Positions 8,422 through 16,744 of a stretch of 64,000 nt of DNA are shown one piece after another. The translations under genes were made by a program, and so were the position numbers. Below the pieces are notes generated by a model. That model was given only the letters and a program-made list of their open reading frames with translations. It ran no database searches and was not told where the DNA came from. This stretch comes from Streptomyces macrolidinus (GTDB taxonomy: Bacteria; Actinomycetota; Actinomycetes; Streptomycetales; Streptomycetaceae), in contig NZ_JAMWMR010000011.1 in assembly GCF_023887685.1 (NCBI RefSeq), forward strand, positions 1 to 64,000, in the 5' to 3' direction. Within the stretch, counting starts at the first letter, position 1; every line of letters starts with the position of its first letter.

Positions 8422-8634
8422 TCACCAGTCACCGCGTGACGAGGAGTTCGACATGAACTTCCGTACGACGTAGATCAGTCCGCCGACCAGCGCGACGAAG
8501 AGCAGCACCTTGAAGAGGAGCGCGATGACGAAGCCGACGACGCTCGCTATCACGCTGCCGAACACGACCAGAGCGATGACCGGCACCGCGATCCACTTCA
8601 CCCACCACGGCAAACTCGCGAAGATCTCTCGCAT
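8422..8634 (-). CDS. Small DUF5326-like membrane protein
   Basis: A 70-residue protein with two closely spaced hydrophobic segments (about residues 12-33 and 36-58) and a polar C-terminal tail (SNSSSRGDW). It matches the DUF5326 pattern common in Streptomyces; the function is unknown. A clear AAGGACAAGGCG lies before the ATG. It stands alone between the ssgR remnant and the cupin gene. Confidence 0.75.
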   Translation of the reverse strand: MREIFASLPWWVKWIAVPVIALVVFGSVIASVVGFVIALLFKVLLFVALVGGLIYVVRKFMSNSSSRGDW

Positions 8635-8802
8635 CGCCTTGTCCTTGTCTCTCCGCCCGCCGCCCCGCGTCCTGTTCGGGGGCTCCGCTTCCGGGCTCTT
8701 CGGTGTCCTGCCTTCGATGCTAGGGGCGCCAGGGGGCGGACGGGGCGCTCCGCATCCCTTGTCCTCCCCTGATCGTCCCCCTAGGGAACCCCGAGACGGG
8801 CC

Positions 8803-9120
8803 TCAGCTCTCGGGCGGAGAGAACACCACCAACACGCGCAGATCCTCGGTGATGTGGTGGAACTTGTGGGCGACCCCGGCGGGCACATAGACGACGCTGC
8901 CCCGCGCGACCTGGGTGGTCTCCGTACCGACGGTGATCGCGGCCCGGCCGCTCACGACGAAGTACACCTCGTCCTGGCGGTGGGGCTGTTGGGGGTCCAA
9001 GGCGCCCGCGTCGAGTGCGTACAGGCCCACCGACATGTTCCGCTCCCGTAGGAACTGAAGGTAGGCGCCGTCATGGGCGGCGCGCTCCGCGTCCAGTTCG
9101 TCCAGTCGGAATGCCTTCAT
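8803..9120 (-). CDS. Cupin-domain protein
   Basis: A 105-residue single-domain cupin. The first metal-binding motif is visible as HRQDEVYFVVSGRAAI (about residues 47-62) and the second as PAGVAHKFHHI (about 80-90), giving the usual His/Glu ligands. Small cupins of this type may be isomerases, dioxygenases or sensors; the sequence does not say which. ATG 9120 follows AAGGACG. It is divergently transcribed from the phage-holin-like gene with only 57 bp between them. Confidence 0.85.
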   Translation of the reverse strand: MKAFRLDELDAERAAHDGAYLQFLRERNMSVGLYALDAGALDPQQPHRQDEVYFVVSGRAAITVGTETTQVARGSVVYVPAGVAHKFHHITEDLRVLVVFSPPES

Positions 9121-9177
9121 CGTCCTTGTTCCGCCCTTGCTCGCTCGCTGCCGCCCCCGTCTGCCACGATCAGACAC

Positions 9178-9558
9178 ATGAAGCAATTCGTAGTCAAGAC
9201 GATCGCCAACGCCGGGGCCCTGGCCGTAGCCGTCGGGCTGCTCGACAAGATCTCCCTGACAGGTTCCAGCACCGGTAAGAAGGTCGGCACGCTGCTCGTC
9301 GTCGCGCTGCTCTTCGGCCTGGTGAACTTCCTGGTCAAACCGGTCCTCCAGGTGCTGGCCTTCCCGCTGCTCATCCTGACGCTCGGCCTGATAACCCTGG
9401 TCATCAACGCCCTGATGCTGCTGCTCACCTCGTGGATCGCGGGCAAGCTGGATCTGAGCTTCCATGTCTCGGGCTTCGGGACCGCCGTGATGGGTGCCCT
9501 GATCGTCTCGATCGTCTCCTGGGCGCTGAACATGGCCCTGCCGGACGGCAAGGATTGA
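9178..9558 (+). CDS. Phage holin family 4-like (DUF360) membrane protein
   Basis: A 126-residue membrane protein with about four hydrophobic segments (VVALLFGLVNFLVKPVLQVL and LILTLGLITLVINALMLLLT among them). This is the 'phage holin family' or YvlD-like group that is chromosomal in many actinobacteria and not evidence of a prophage. The phosphatase gene starts 4 bp downstream, so the two are probably co-transcribed. Confidence 0.8.
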   Translation: MKQFVVKTIANAGALAVAVGLLDKISLTGSSTGKKVGTLLVVALLFGLVNFLVKPVLQVLAFPLLILTLGLITLVINALMLLLTSWIAGKLDLSFHVSGFGTAVMGALIVSIVSWALNMALPDGKD

Positions 9559-9562
9559 TCGG

Positions 9563-10063
9563 GTGAGCCGTATGTCCTGGCGTATCTGCTTCGTCTGCAC
9601 CGGCAACATCTGCCGCTCCCCGATGGCCGAGTCCGTCTTCCGCGCGCGTATCGAGGAGGCCGGTCTCGACGGTCTGGTCGAGGTCGACAGCGCCGGTACG
9701 GACGGCTGGCACGCGGGAGAGGGCGCGGATCCGCGGACCGTCGCCGTCCTCGAGGCGAACGGTTACGCCGGCGAGCACACCGCGCGGCAGTTCGATCCCG
9801 CGTGGTTCTCCCGTCTCGACCTGGTGATCGCCCTCGACTCCGGCCATCTCAAGGCCCTGCGCCGCCTGGCACCCGGTCCGGAGGACGCGGCGAAGGTCCG
9901 GCTCCTGCGCTCGTACGATCCCGCCGCGCACGAGGACCTCGACGTCCCCGACCCGTATCACGGAGAGACGGACGGCTTCGAGGAATGCCTCGAGATGGTG
10001 GAGGCGGCCAGTACGGGCCTGCTCGCCGCGGTGAGAGAACACATGGAGGGAGGGACCGCATGA
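9563..10063 (+). CDS. Low-molecular-weight protein-tyrosine phosphatase
   Basis: A 166-residue LMW-PTP that removes phosphate from tyrosine residues. The CX5R P-loop is VCTGNICRS with nucleophile C12 and R18, and the general-acid loop is seen as DVPDPYHG near the C-terminus. It resembles PtpA of S. coelicolor, which affects secondary metabolism; I infer but cannot prove that link. The GTG at 9563 is 4 bp after the upstream stop; ATG 9572 is an alternative. The downstream lyase start codon overlaps its stop (ATGA), indicating translational coupling. Confidence 0.9.
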   Translation: MSRMSWRICFVCTGNICRSPMAESVFRARIEEAGLDGLVEVDSAGTDGWHAGEGADPRTVAVLEANGYAGEHTARQFDPAWFSRLDLVIALDSGHLKALRRLAPGPEDAAKVRLLRSYDPAAHEDLDVPDPYHGETDGFEECLEMVEAASTGLLAAVREHMEGGTA

Positions 10064-11214
10064 CGGCACCGGACTTCGACACCTCCGGCGCGCCGGGTGA
10101 CGGTACGCGCGCGGTGCGGGCGGGGCTGCCCGAGCCGGTCAAGTACGAGCCGACGCTCCCGGGGCCCGTCTTCGCCGCCCACTACCACCTGCCGGGCGAG
10201 CCGACAGGTCCGTACACCTACGGGCGGGACGAGAACCCCACCTGGACCCGTCTGGAGCAGGCCATCGGCGAGCTCGAGGCGCCCGGCCGGGACGGCGTCG
10301 AAACGCTCGCCTTCGCCTCCGGCATGGCGGCGATCTCGGCGGTCCTCTTCTCCCAGCTCCGCGCCGGCGACATCGCGGTGCTGCCCGCCGACGGCTACCA
10401 GGTACTGCCCCTGGTCCGCGAGCAACTGACCGCGTACGGCATCGAGGTACGCACCGCGCCGACGGGGGCCGACGCCCAGCTCGGCGTCCTCGACGGCGCG
10501 AAGCTGCTGTGGATCGAGACCCCCTCGAACCCCGGCCTGGACGTCTGCGACGTTCGGCGGCTCGTCGCGGCGGCGCACGCACAGGGCACCCTGGTAGCCG
10601 TCGACAACACCCTGGCGACCCCGCTCGGTCAACGGCCGCTGGATCTGGGCGCCGACTTCTCCGTGGCCAGCGGCACCAAGATGCTCACCGGGCACGGCGA
10701 CCTCCTGCTCGGCTACGTGGTGGGCCGAAACGCCGGGCCGATGGCCGCCGTACGCCGCTGGCGCAAGATCGTCGGGGCGGTCCCGGGGCCCATGGAGGCC
10801 TGGCTCGCGCATCGTTCCCTGGCCACGCTCCAGTTGCGTGCCGACCGGCAGACCGCCAACGCGCTCGCGGTCGCCGAGGCGTTGCGCGGCCGGTCCGAGG
10901 TGAGCGGGCTGCGGTATCCGGGCCTGCCCGAGGACCCCTCCCACGAGATCGCCGCGCGCCAGATGCGCCGCTTCGGCTGCGTGGTGTCGTTCACGTTGCC
11001 CACACGCGCGCGTGCCGACCGCTTCCTCGAGGCGCTGCGCATCGTCGACGACGCGACCAGCTTCGGAGGCGTCCGGTCCACCGCCGAGCGGCGGGGACGC
11101 TGGGGCGGCGACGCGGTGCCGGAAGGCTTCGTCCGTCTCTCGGCGGGCGCCGAGGACCCCGAGGACCTGGTCGCCGATGTGCTGCGGGCGCTGGACGAGT
11201 CGGCCACGCTCTGA
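10060..11214 (+). CDS. Cystathionine gamma-lyase-like PLP enzyme
   Basis: A 384-residue Cys/Met-metabolism PLP enzyme. The family pattern is seen in GPYTYGRDENPTWTRLE, the ETPSNPGL motif, DNTLATPLGQRPLDLGADFSVASG and the PLP lysine in SGTKMLTGHGD. It probably cleaves cystathionine to cysteine, 2-oxobutyrate and ammonia, though cystathionine beta-lyase and gamma-synthase cannot be told apart by eye. The ATG overlaps the phosphatase stop by 4 bp and follows GGAGGGAGGGA. A strong hairpin follows the stop. Confidence 0.85.
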   Translation: MTAPDFDTSGAPGDGTRAVRAGLPEPVKYEPTLPGPVFAAHYHLPGEPTGPYTYGRDENPTWTRLEQAIGELEAPGRDGVETLAFASGMAAISAVLFSQLRAGDIAVLPADGYQVLPLVREQLTAYGIEVRTAPTGADAQLGVLDGAKLLWIETPSNPGLDVCDVRRLVAAAHAQGTLVAVDNTLATPLGQRPLDLGADFSVASGTKMLTGHGDLLLGYVVGRNAGPMAAVRRWRKIVGAVPGPMEAWLAHRSLATLQLRADRQTANALAVAEALRGRSEVSGLRYPGLPEDPSHEIAARQMRRFGCVVSFTLPTRARADRFLEALRIVDDATSFGGVRSTAERRGRWGGDAVPEGFVRLSAGAEDPEDLVADVLRALDESATL

Positions 11215-11290
11215 GGCGCACCGCCGCTGCAGGAAGGTGCCCTTCGACGGGGCGGGTCCTGCGCCCTGGGAGCCCTTCTCCGCACAGCAG

Positions 11291-11325
11291 ACGGTCCGAG
11301 CCTCCCCCCTCGTGGCTCGGACCGT
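11291..11325 (+). terminator. Terminator after the PLP lyase gene
   Basis: A perfect 12-bp stem (11291-11302 with 11314-11325) and an 11-nt loop, about 75 bp after the lyase stop. No U tract follows, as is usual in this genus. It likely ends the holin-phosphatase-lyase transcript. Confidence 0.75.
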
Positions 11326-11405
11326 CCCGGTTCTGCGCGCGAAGAACCGTGCGACCAAGGCTAGTTGACTCTGTGTCAGTGTCCAATCACAGTAGCGACA
11401 GAGAC

Positions 11406-11423
11406 CTATCGACTTATTTATAG
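11406..11423. promoter_or_regulatory. Inverted repeat in the LysR-family promoter region
   Basis: CTAT and ATAG flank a 10-bp AT-rich core, about 39 bp before the LysR gene. It is an unusually AT-rich patch for this genome and resembles the interrupted dyads bound by LysR-type proteins, so autoregulation is possible. A TTGACT at 11365-11370 could be a -35 box. Confidence 0.35.
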
Positions 11424-11461
11424 TTGAGCGCGGCCGAAGGTGCGGGGAGGGGAGGGGCACC

Positions 11462-12367
11462 ATGGATGTGGCCCTGCTGCGCACCTTTGTGACCGTGCAC
11501 CGAGCCGGCTCCTTCACCCGCGCCGCGGCGCTGCTCGGCCTCTCGCAGCCGGCCGTCACCTCCCAGATCCGTACCCTGGAGCGGCAGTTGGGCCGCCCTC
11601 TCTTCCTGCGCCGGGCCCGCGGAGTGACCCCCACGACCATCGGCGACGAACTCGCGCACAAGGCGGCGCCGCATCTGGACGCCCTCGTGGAGATCGCCGA
11701 GGCGGAGCTGGACGAGCATGCGACGCCGCGCACCCTCCATCTCGCGGGCCCGCCCGAATTCACCGCCGAACGCGCCCTGCCGGCACTTGCGGAGCTGACC
11801 GGCGACGACGGCCAGGGGCTTGCCCTGCGCGCCTCTTTCGGGAACGCCGACGAAGCACTGGAAGGGCTCGCCGCCGGGCACCATGACCTGGCCATCACCA
11901 CGGCCCGGCCGCGCGGAGCCCTGCTCACCGCGACCCCGCTCTGCGACGAGGAGCACGTCCTGGTCGCCTCCCCACGCTGGACCTCCTGCCTGGACCCCGG
12001 CGAACTGCGCCGTATGAGCGCGCGGGTGCTCGAGGACTTCCCCGTGGTCGAGGTGCATGAGTCACTGCCGTTCGTCGCCCGCTACTGGGCGTCCGTCTTC
12101 GACTCCCGTCCGGCCGCCTCCGGCACCGTCGTCGTCCCTGATCTGCGTGCGGTCCTCGCCTGTGCCGCCACCGGCGCGGGCCTCGCCGTACTGCCGCGCT
12201 ATCTCTGCGCCCCCGCGCTGGAGCGAGGCGATGTGGTGGCCCTCCATGAACCGGCGGTGCCCCCGCTGAGGACGTACTTCCTCGTGGTCCGCACCGGCAC
12301 GATGGCCATGCCGCACATCGCGCGGGCGCACGAGTGGTTGCTCCGGGCCGCAGCGCACTGGAGTTGA
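11462..12367 (+). CDS. LysR-family transcriptional regulator
   Basis: A 301-residue LTTR. The N-terminal winged HTH (LLRTFVTVHRAGSFTRAAALL, LSQPAVTSQIRTLERQLG, residues 4-55) is followed by the periplasmic-binding-like effector domain with LAVLPRYLC near residue 240. The ATG follows a purine-rich GGGGAGGGGAGGGG. It stands alone between a terminator and a parS-like site, so the target genes are not obvious from context; self-regulation through the dyad upstream is inferred only. Confidence 0.88.
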   Translation: MDVALLRTFVTVHRAGSFTRAAALLGLSQPAVTSQIRTLERQLGRPLFLRRARGVTPTTIGDELAHKAAPHLDALVEIAEAELDEHATPRTLHLAGPPEFTAERALPALAELTGDDGQGLALRASFGNADEALEGLAAGHHDLAITTARPRGALLTATPLCDEEHVLVASPRWTSCLDPGELRRMSARVLEDFPVVEVHESLPFVARYWASVFDSRPAASGTVVVPDLRAVLACAATGAGLAVLPRYLCAPALERGDVVALHEPAVPPLRTYFLVVRTGTMAMPHIARAHEWLLRAAAHWS

Positions 12368-12420
12368 TCGGCAACTGCCCGGGGTCCGCCCGGGTTCGGC
12401 ACCCTGGTGAGGCACGCGAT

Positions 12421-12434
12421 GTTTCACGTGGAAC
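12421..12434. other. Variant parS site (one mismatch)
   Basis: GTTTCACGTGGAAC differs from the perfect site at one position in the right arm. It is the outermost parS-like site in the window, between the LysR and Nudix genes. ParB affinity would be lower than for the perfect sites. Confidence 0.7.
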
Positions 12435-12455
12435 ATGCTGGGCCACATTTCACCC

Positions 12456-12938
12456 ATGACCGTTCGCCCTGTGGTCAAGCGCACCGCCCGCGCCATCCTG
12501 CTCGATGGCGACGACCTGATTCTGATCAAGCGGACCAAGCCAGGCGTCGATCCCTACTGGGTCACACCGGGAGGTGGGGTCGAGCCGTCGGACACGACCG
12601 TCATCGACGCACTCCACCGTGAGGTGCACGAGGAACTCGGCGCCAAGATCACCGATGTGGTGCCCTGCTTCGTCGACACCGTCGAGCACATCGGCGAAGA
12701 CGGTGGCGCGACCGGTGTGAAGGTCCAGCACTTCTTCGTCTGCCACCTCGAGTCCATGGACGCGCATCTGCGGCACGGCCCGGAGGTGGAACAGCCCGCC
12801 GGCACCTACGAGATCGTGCGGGTGCCCTTCACCCGGGTGGGCATCGCCTCCGTCCATCTCGTCCCGCTGTCGCTGCGGCACTACCTCGACGGAAACATCG
12901 AGGGCGTACGGGCCATGCACGCGCCTGACCTGGGCTGA
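12456..12938 (+). CDS. Nudix hydrolase
   Basis: A 160-residue Nudix-fold protein that would hydrolyse a nucleoside diphosphate linked to another group; the substrate is unknown. The Nudix helix is visible as GGVEPSDTTVIDALHREVHEELGA (split here: GGVEPSDT, then REVHEELGA). The first conserved glutamate position of GX5EX7REUXEEXGU is Thr, while the REUXEE core that binds metal is kept. ATG 12456 was chosen because the protein proper (MTVRPVVKRTAR) starts there; ATG 12435 directly abuts the variant parS site and is less likely. No clear ribosome-binding site is seen for either. Confidence 0.82.
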   Translation: MTVRPVVKRTARAILLDGDDLILIKRTKPGVDPYWVTPGGGVEPSDTTVIDALHREVHEELGAKITDVVPCFVDTVEHIGEDGGATGVKVQHFFVCHLESMDAHLRHGPEVEQPAGTYEIVRVPFTRVGIASVHLVPLSLRHYLDGNIEGVRAMHAPDLG

Positions 12939-13009
12939 TACTCGGAAGCGGAGATTCCCTCCAGGACTCCGCTACCCACCGCCGCCCGGTCGGCCCTCAT
13001 CTGCCCGGC

Positions 13010-13633
13010 CTATCGCACCAGTTCATAGGCATCCCACAGATCCCGCCCGGCGTAGGAGTGGGTCGCCCGGTCCGCCAGATGATGGTCCGCATTGACCGCG
13101 ACGGAAACCGGCACGGCATCGAACAGGTCCTTGTCCGACATCGAGTCGCCATAGGCGACGCAGTCGGCGGACCGAACGCCGAACTCCCCGCAGAGTCGCT
13201 CCGCGATCCGCACCTTGGCGGCGGCGCTGAGGATCCGTGCCGGATCCACGGGTTCCGTGAAGGGCAGTGCGGGAAAGCGCGATCCGTAGGCCGCATGCGC
13301 GCCCCACTGCGTCAGCCGCTCCACGAAGAAGGAGGGGGAGAGCGAGATGACGGCGCAGTAGTCACCGTTCTGGCGGATCGCCGCCCACACATCCTCGATA
13401 CGGGACAGCCAGGGGGCTGCAGCGAAGGCCGCCGCCACATGGTCGTCCGTGAGCTGCCCCCACAGGGCGTGTACCTGTATGGAGTACTCCGGGGGGTCGA
13501 TGTGCCCGGCGGAGAGCGCCCGCTCCAGTGCCACGGTCTCCGCCTCCAGGCCGAGCTGCCGTGAGATCTCCACTGGTGCAGTGCTTCCGTGCAGCAGTGT
13601 CCCGTCGAGATCGAAGAGATGAAGTCTCGCCAT
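13010..13633 (-). CDS. HAD-superfamily IB phosphatase
   Basis: A 207-residue HAD phosphatase. Motif I is LFDLDGTLL with Asp8 and Asp10, and motif III/IV is VAYGDSMSDKDLF near residue 160. The insertion between them (about residues 15-110) is helical, as in the SerB/PSP-like IB subfamily. The substrate is unknown. It is convergent with the Nudix gene across a 70-bp gap and divergent from the two-domain GNAT gene, with a parS site between. Confidence 0.85.
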   Translation of the reverse strand: MARLHLFDLDGTLLHGSTAPVEISRQLGLEAETVALERALSAGHIDPPEYSIQVHALWGQLTDDHVAAAFAAAPWLSRIEDVWAAIRQNGDYCAVISLSPSFFVERLTQWGAHAAYGSRFPALPFTEPVDPARILSAAAKVRIAERLCGEFGVRSADCVAYGDSMSDKDLFDAVPVSVAVNADHHLADRATHSYAGRDLWDAYELVR

Positions 13634-13746
13634 GAGCGAGGAGGCTAGCGACTGTTCCCCTCATCGGTACAGAGAGCCCCCGGATCGTATCCGGCCGCGA
13701 CCATTCATCTGCCGACTGCCGACCGGTCATACTCGGGCCGCTCGTT

Positions 13747-13760
13747 GTTTCACGTGAAAC
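13747..13760. other. parS site
   Basis: Perfect GTTTCACGTGAAAC in the divergent gap between the HAD phosphatase and GNAT genes. ParB should load here. Confidence 0.92.
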
Positions 13761-13862
13761 GCCTGCCCATGCACTCCATGGCGGCATGGCATGGCCAAAA
13801 GCCGGTATGTCGATCCACAATCGAGTGGACGCCAGTGCCCCCTGTCAGACAGCCTGATCGGC

Positions 13863-14729
13863 GTGTCGACACCTTCTCTCGCTGCTCTTCCCATCCGTCG
13901 TCTGACGCACCGCGATCTCCTCGCCTGCGCCGACCTGTCCGAGGATCGGGGCTGGCCCCGCGAGGAGCACAAGTGGGGACTGCTCCTCGCCGCCGGAACG
14001 GGCTACGGCATAGACGACCCCGAGGGCGGCCTCGTGACTGCCTGCGTCGTCACCGAGTACGGGCCCCAGTACCGACCGGAGCTGGGGAGCATCGGCATGG
14101 TGCTCGTCGCGGAACGGCACGCTCGTCAGGGGGTCGGCCGGCGACTGATGCAGCATGTGGTGAGTGAGTTGGGCACCACTCCCCTCACGCTGTACGCGAC
14201 GCCGTACGGCCGCCCCCTCTACGAGGAACTCGGCTTCAAGGTCATCGGCCATTCCGAGATGCTGTGCGGGCACTTCACGGCGGGAGGACCGTCTCCCACC
14301 GTTGCCACTCGTGCCGCCACCGCCGAGGACCTCGCCACCCTCGTCCGGCTCGATGAAGAGGTCTTCGGCGTCGATCGCACGCATGTGCTCACGCGACTGC
14401 CCGCCTTCGCCGACCAGGTACGAGTCGCCGAGGAGAACGGGGAGATCACCGGATACGCCGCCGCCTGGCCCAATATGGACACCCATGTCGTGGGTCCGCT
14501 CATCGCGCGTGACACGGAGACGGCGAAAGCACTCGTCGCCTCCCTAGCCGCCCACACCGACCGTCCGCTGCGCACGGATGTCGATGTACGGCACGAAGAG
14601 CTGCTGGCCTGGCTGAAGGAGCGTGGGCTCGCCTCCGTCATGTTGAACGCGATGATGGCGTACGGCATCCCGGACCTGCCCGGTGACTGGACGCGGCGTT
14701 TCGCCCCCGTGACGGTGGCCGCCGGCTGA
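13863..14729 (+). CDS. GNAT-family acetyltransferase with two domain-like halves
   Basis: A 288-residue protein whose first half has the acetyl-CoA loop (GMVLVAERHARQGVGRRLM, then YATPYGRPLYEELGFKVIG) and whose second half looks like a diverged GNAT-type domain (ATAEDLATLVRLDEEVFG, ITGYAAAWP). The substrate is unknown. GTG 13863 (VSTPSLAALPIRRL) was chosen because the GNAT fold begins there; the frame is open back to 13791, partly within the non-coding DNA around parS. No clear ribosome-binding site was found. Confidence 0.75.
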   Translation: MSTPSLAALPIRRLTHRDLLACADLSEDRGWPREEHKWGLLLAAGTGYGIDDPEGGLVTACVVTEYGPQYRPELGSIGMVLVAERHARQGVGRRLMQHVVSELGTTPLTLYATPYGRPLYEELGFKVIGHSEMLCGHFTAGGPSPTVATRAATAEDLATLVRLDEEVFGVDRTHVLTRLPAFADQVRVAEENGEITGYAAAWPNMDTHVVGPLIARDTETAKALVASLAAHTDRPLRTDVDVRHEELLAWLKERGLASVMLNAMMAYGIPDLPGDWTRRFAPVTVAAG

Positions 14730-14764
14730 TTCCTGTCCCTCAACTGCCGCTATAGGGTGCGCAC

Positions 14765-15217
14765 ATGGGAGATCTTGAGATACGTCGCGCGGTCGCGGAT
14801 GATGTTCCCGCGATCGTCGCCATGCTTGCCGATGACCCGCTCGGTGCCCAGCGCGAGTCTCCGGACGACCTGGCGCCGTACCTGAGCGCGCTGGAGAGGC
14901 TGAGCAGCGATCCGAACCAGCACCTCATGGTCGCGGTACGTGAAGGACGGATCGTCGGCACCCTCCAGCTCACGATCATCCCGGGGCTGTCCCGCAAGGG
15001 AGCCACGCGTTCGATCATCGAGGGCGTGCGGATCCACGCGGACGAGCGCGGCAACGGTCTCGGAGCACGGCTCATCGAATGGGCCGTCGACGAGTCCAGG
15101 CGCCAGAACTGCCAGTTGGTCCAGCTCACGTCCGACACCACCCGTACCGACGCCCACCGCTTCTATGAGCGCCTGGGATTCGAGGCGTCCCACGTCGGCT
15201 TCAAACTGCCGCTCTGA
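14765..15217 (+). CDS. GNAT-family N-acetyltransferase
   Basis: A 150-residue single-domain GNAT. The acetyl-CoA-binding motif A is RIHADERGNGLGARLIEWAVDESR and motif B is DAHRFYERLGFEASHVGFK. The acceptor is unknown. TAGGGT at 14753-14758 ends 6 bp before the ATG and no Shine-Dalgarno sequence is present, so the mRNA is probably leaderless. The gene ends just before a palindrome that carries a parS site. Confidence 0.85.
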   Translation: MGDLEIRRAVADDVPAIVAMLADDPLGAQRESPDDLAPYLSALERLSSDPNQHLMVAVREGRIVGTLQLTIIPGLSRKGATRSIIEGVRIHADERGNGLGARLIEWAVDESRRQNCQLVQLTSDTTRTDAHRFYERLGFEASHVGFKLPL

Positions 15218-15230
15218 CACGAGCCATCCC

Positions 15231-15262
15231 AAGGGGCATGTTTCACGTGAAACATGCCCCTT
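15231..15262. terminator. 32-bp perfect palindrome with parS at its centre (bidirectional terminator)
   Basis: A perfect palindrome with 16-bp arms; the parS site GTTTCACGTGAAAC occupies 15240-15253. It separates the convergent GNAT and serine hydrolase genes. As RNA it would fold into a long stem in either direction, so it is a candidate combined ParB-binding site and terminator. Confidence 0.75.
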
Positions 15263-15278
15263 TCGATAGCGGGAGGGC

Positions 15279-16664
15279 CTACGGAAGCCCCCTCCAGCCT
15301 TCCGGATCCACCCCACCCGGCACAGGAGCCGCTTCGTCATACGGCTGGCGGGTGAACACGAACGACCCCAGATCCAGGTGGCTCACGGAGCCGTCCGGTC
15401 GACGGACAACCGTCAGAATCTCCCCCGCGTAATAGCCGTCGAGCCCCGTCCAGGTGCCGTCTCCGCTCGGCCGCAGGCGCGAGCGGCGCCCCTTGCCGGA
15501 CAACGGCTCCAGAGAGACACCGCCGTCCGCGGTCAGGCGCAGCGCGTAGCCCTGCGTCCCCCAGTACCACTGCCCCGCCAGTTCCAGCACCGCCCGGTCC
15601 ACGTCGGGCAGCGGTCGCCACGGCTCGGGGATCCGGGGTTCCGCCTCGGCCACGACGCCGACGAGATCGGCGGCCACAGCCGAAAGTTGCGGCCCGGAGG
15701 TGCAGTTGGCGAGCACCACGGCCGCGATGTCGTCCTCGACGCTGAAGAAGAGGCTCGCGAGGAAGCCCGGCAGGGAGCCGGTGTGACCGACGAGGAGGCG
15801 ACCGTCGTGGTGCCGGGTCTCCAGGCCGAGGCAGTAGGCGTATCCGTCCGCCACATCCGCGGCCGAGGGCGGCGCGGCGGGCCTGCGCATCTCCTGGACG
15901 GACTCCGCGCTCAGCACCCGATCGTCACCCCGGGAGAGGAAGACGGCGAAGCGCGCCAAGTCTCCTGTGGTCGACCACAGTTGACCTGCGGGTGCCATCC
16001 GGCCCAGATCCTCGACCGGCTCCGGCAGCATCACATCCGCCCAGGGGTGCACGGCCCAGCCACCCGCGTGCGGTGCCTGCGGCCGACCGCTCGTACGGTG
16101 CAACCCCAGCGGCTGGAGCACCTCGCGCTGGAGAACGTCCTCCCAGGGAGCCCCGCGCACCTCCTCGACCAACGCGCCCAGGAGCGTATAGCCGGTGTTG
16201 GAGTAGTGGAAGCGGCGGCCGACCGGGTGCCGCAGGGGCTGCTCGCCCAGCACATCCGAGAGTTCAGGGCGCAGCGTGCCCGGCGTGCGCTCCCACCAGG
16301 GCGCGGGCGACTCGGCCGCCAAGCCGCCCGTATGCGCGAGGAGTTCGGCGATGGTGGCCTCCCCCGCACCGGTGCCCGGCAGATGCTTCTCCAGCGGGTC
16401 ACCGAGGTCCAGGAGACCCTCGTCGCGCAGCCGCAGGACGAGGACCGCGGTGAAGGTCTTGGTGATCGAGCCGATCCGGTACTGCACGTTCTCGTCCGGG
16501 CCGTGGCCGTCCACCGAGGTGCGGGAGCCGTGCCACACCGTCCGCCCGTCCCGAACGACCGCCGCCACCAGCGACGGCGCCCGCCCCTCGGTCTGCGCCA
16601 CGGCGATACGGTGCAGCAGGGCCCGGCGCGTCGCGGGAAGCAGCTCATCCTGATAAGTCGTCAT
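15279..16664 (-). CDS. Serine hydrolase, class C beta-lactamase-like
   Basis: A 461-residue penicillin-binding-fold hydrolase. The catalytic SxxK is SITK (S66-K69), the second motif YSN is at 154-156, and HTG (VGHTGSLPG) replaces KTG near residue 300. A C-terminal domain of about 110 residues follows, as in esterase/peptidase members. No signal peptide is visible at the chosen start, which suggests a cytoplasmic esterase or peptidase and not a secreted beta-lactamase. ATG 16664 follows GAGGG. Confidence 0.82.
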   Translation of the reverse strand: MTTYQDELLPATRRALLHRIAVAQTEGRAPSLVAAVVRDGRTVWHGSRTSVDGHGPDENVQYRIGSITKTFTAVLVLRLRDEGLLDLGDPLEKHLPGTGAGEATIAELLAHTGGLAAESPAPWWERTPGTLRPELSDVLGEQPLRHPVGRRFHYSNTGYTLLGALVEEVRGAPWEDVLQREVLQPLGLHRTSGRPQAPHAGGWAVHPWADVMLPEPVEDLGRMAPAGQLWSTTGDLARFAVFLSRGDDRVLSAESVQEMRRPAAPPSAADVADGYAYCLGLETRHHDGRLLVGHTGSLPGFLASLFFSVEDDIAAVVLANCTSGPQLSAVAADLVGVVAEAEPRIPEPWRPLPDVDRAVLELAGQWYWGTQGYALRLTADGGVSLEPLSGKGRRSRLRPSGDGTWTGLDGYYAGEILTVVRRPDGSVSHLDLGSFVFTRQPYDEAAPVPGGVDPEGWRGLP

Positions 16665-16744
16665 GCCCTCAGTCCACCCGAGCCCGCCCCTCACGTCGAG
16701 CGTTTTCCCAGGCCTTCGGACATCACCGACGCATCACTCCGGGA

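Noticed and set aside
9178-9558. Prophage evidence from the holin-like protein
   Set aside because: No integrase, lysin or structural gene is nearby; this holin-like family is chromosomal in streptomycetes.
9958-11928. A 656-codon minus-strand frame opposite the PLP lyase and LysR genes
   Set aside because: It is antisense to two genes with clear motifs and has no recognisable domains; long antisense frames are common in 70% GC DNA.
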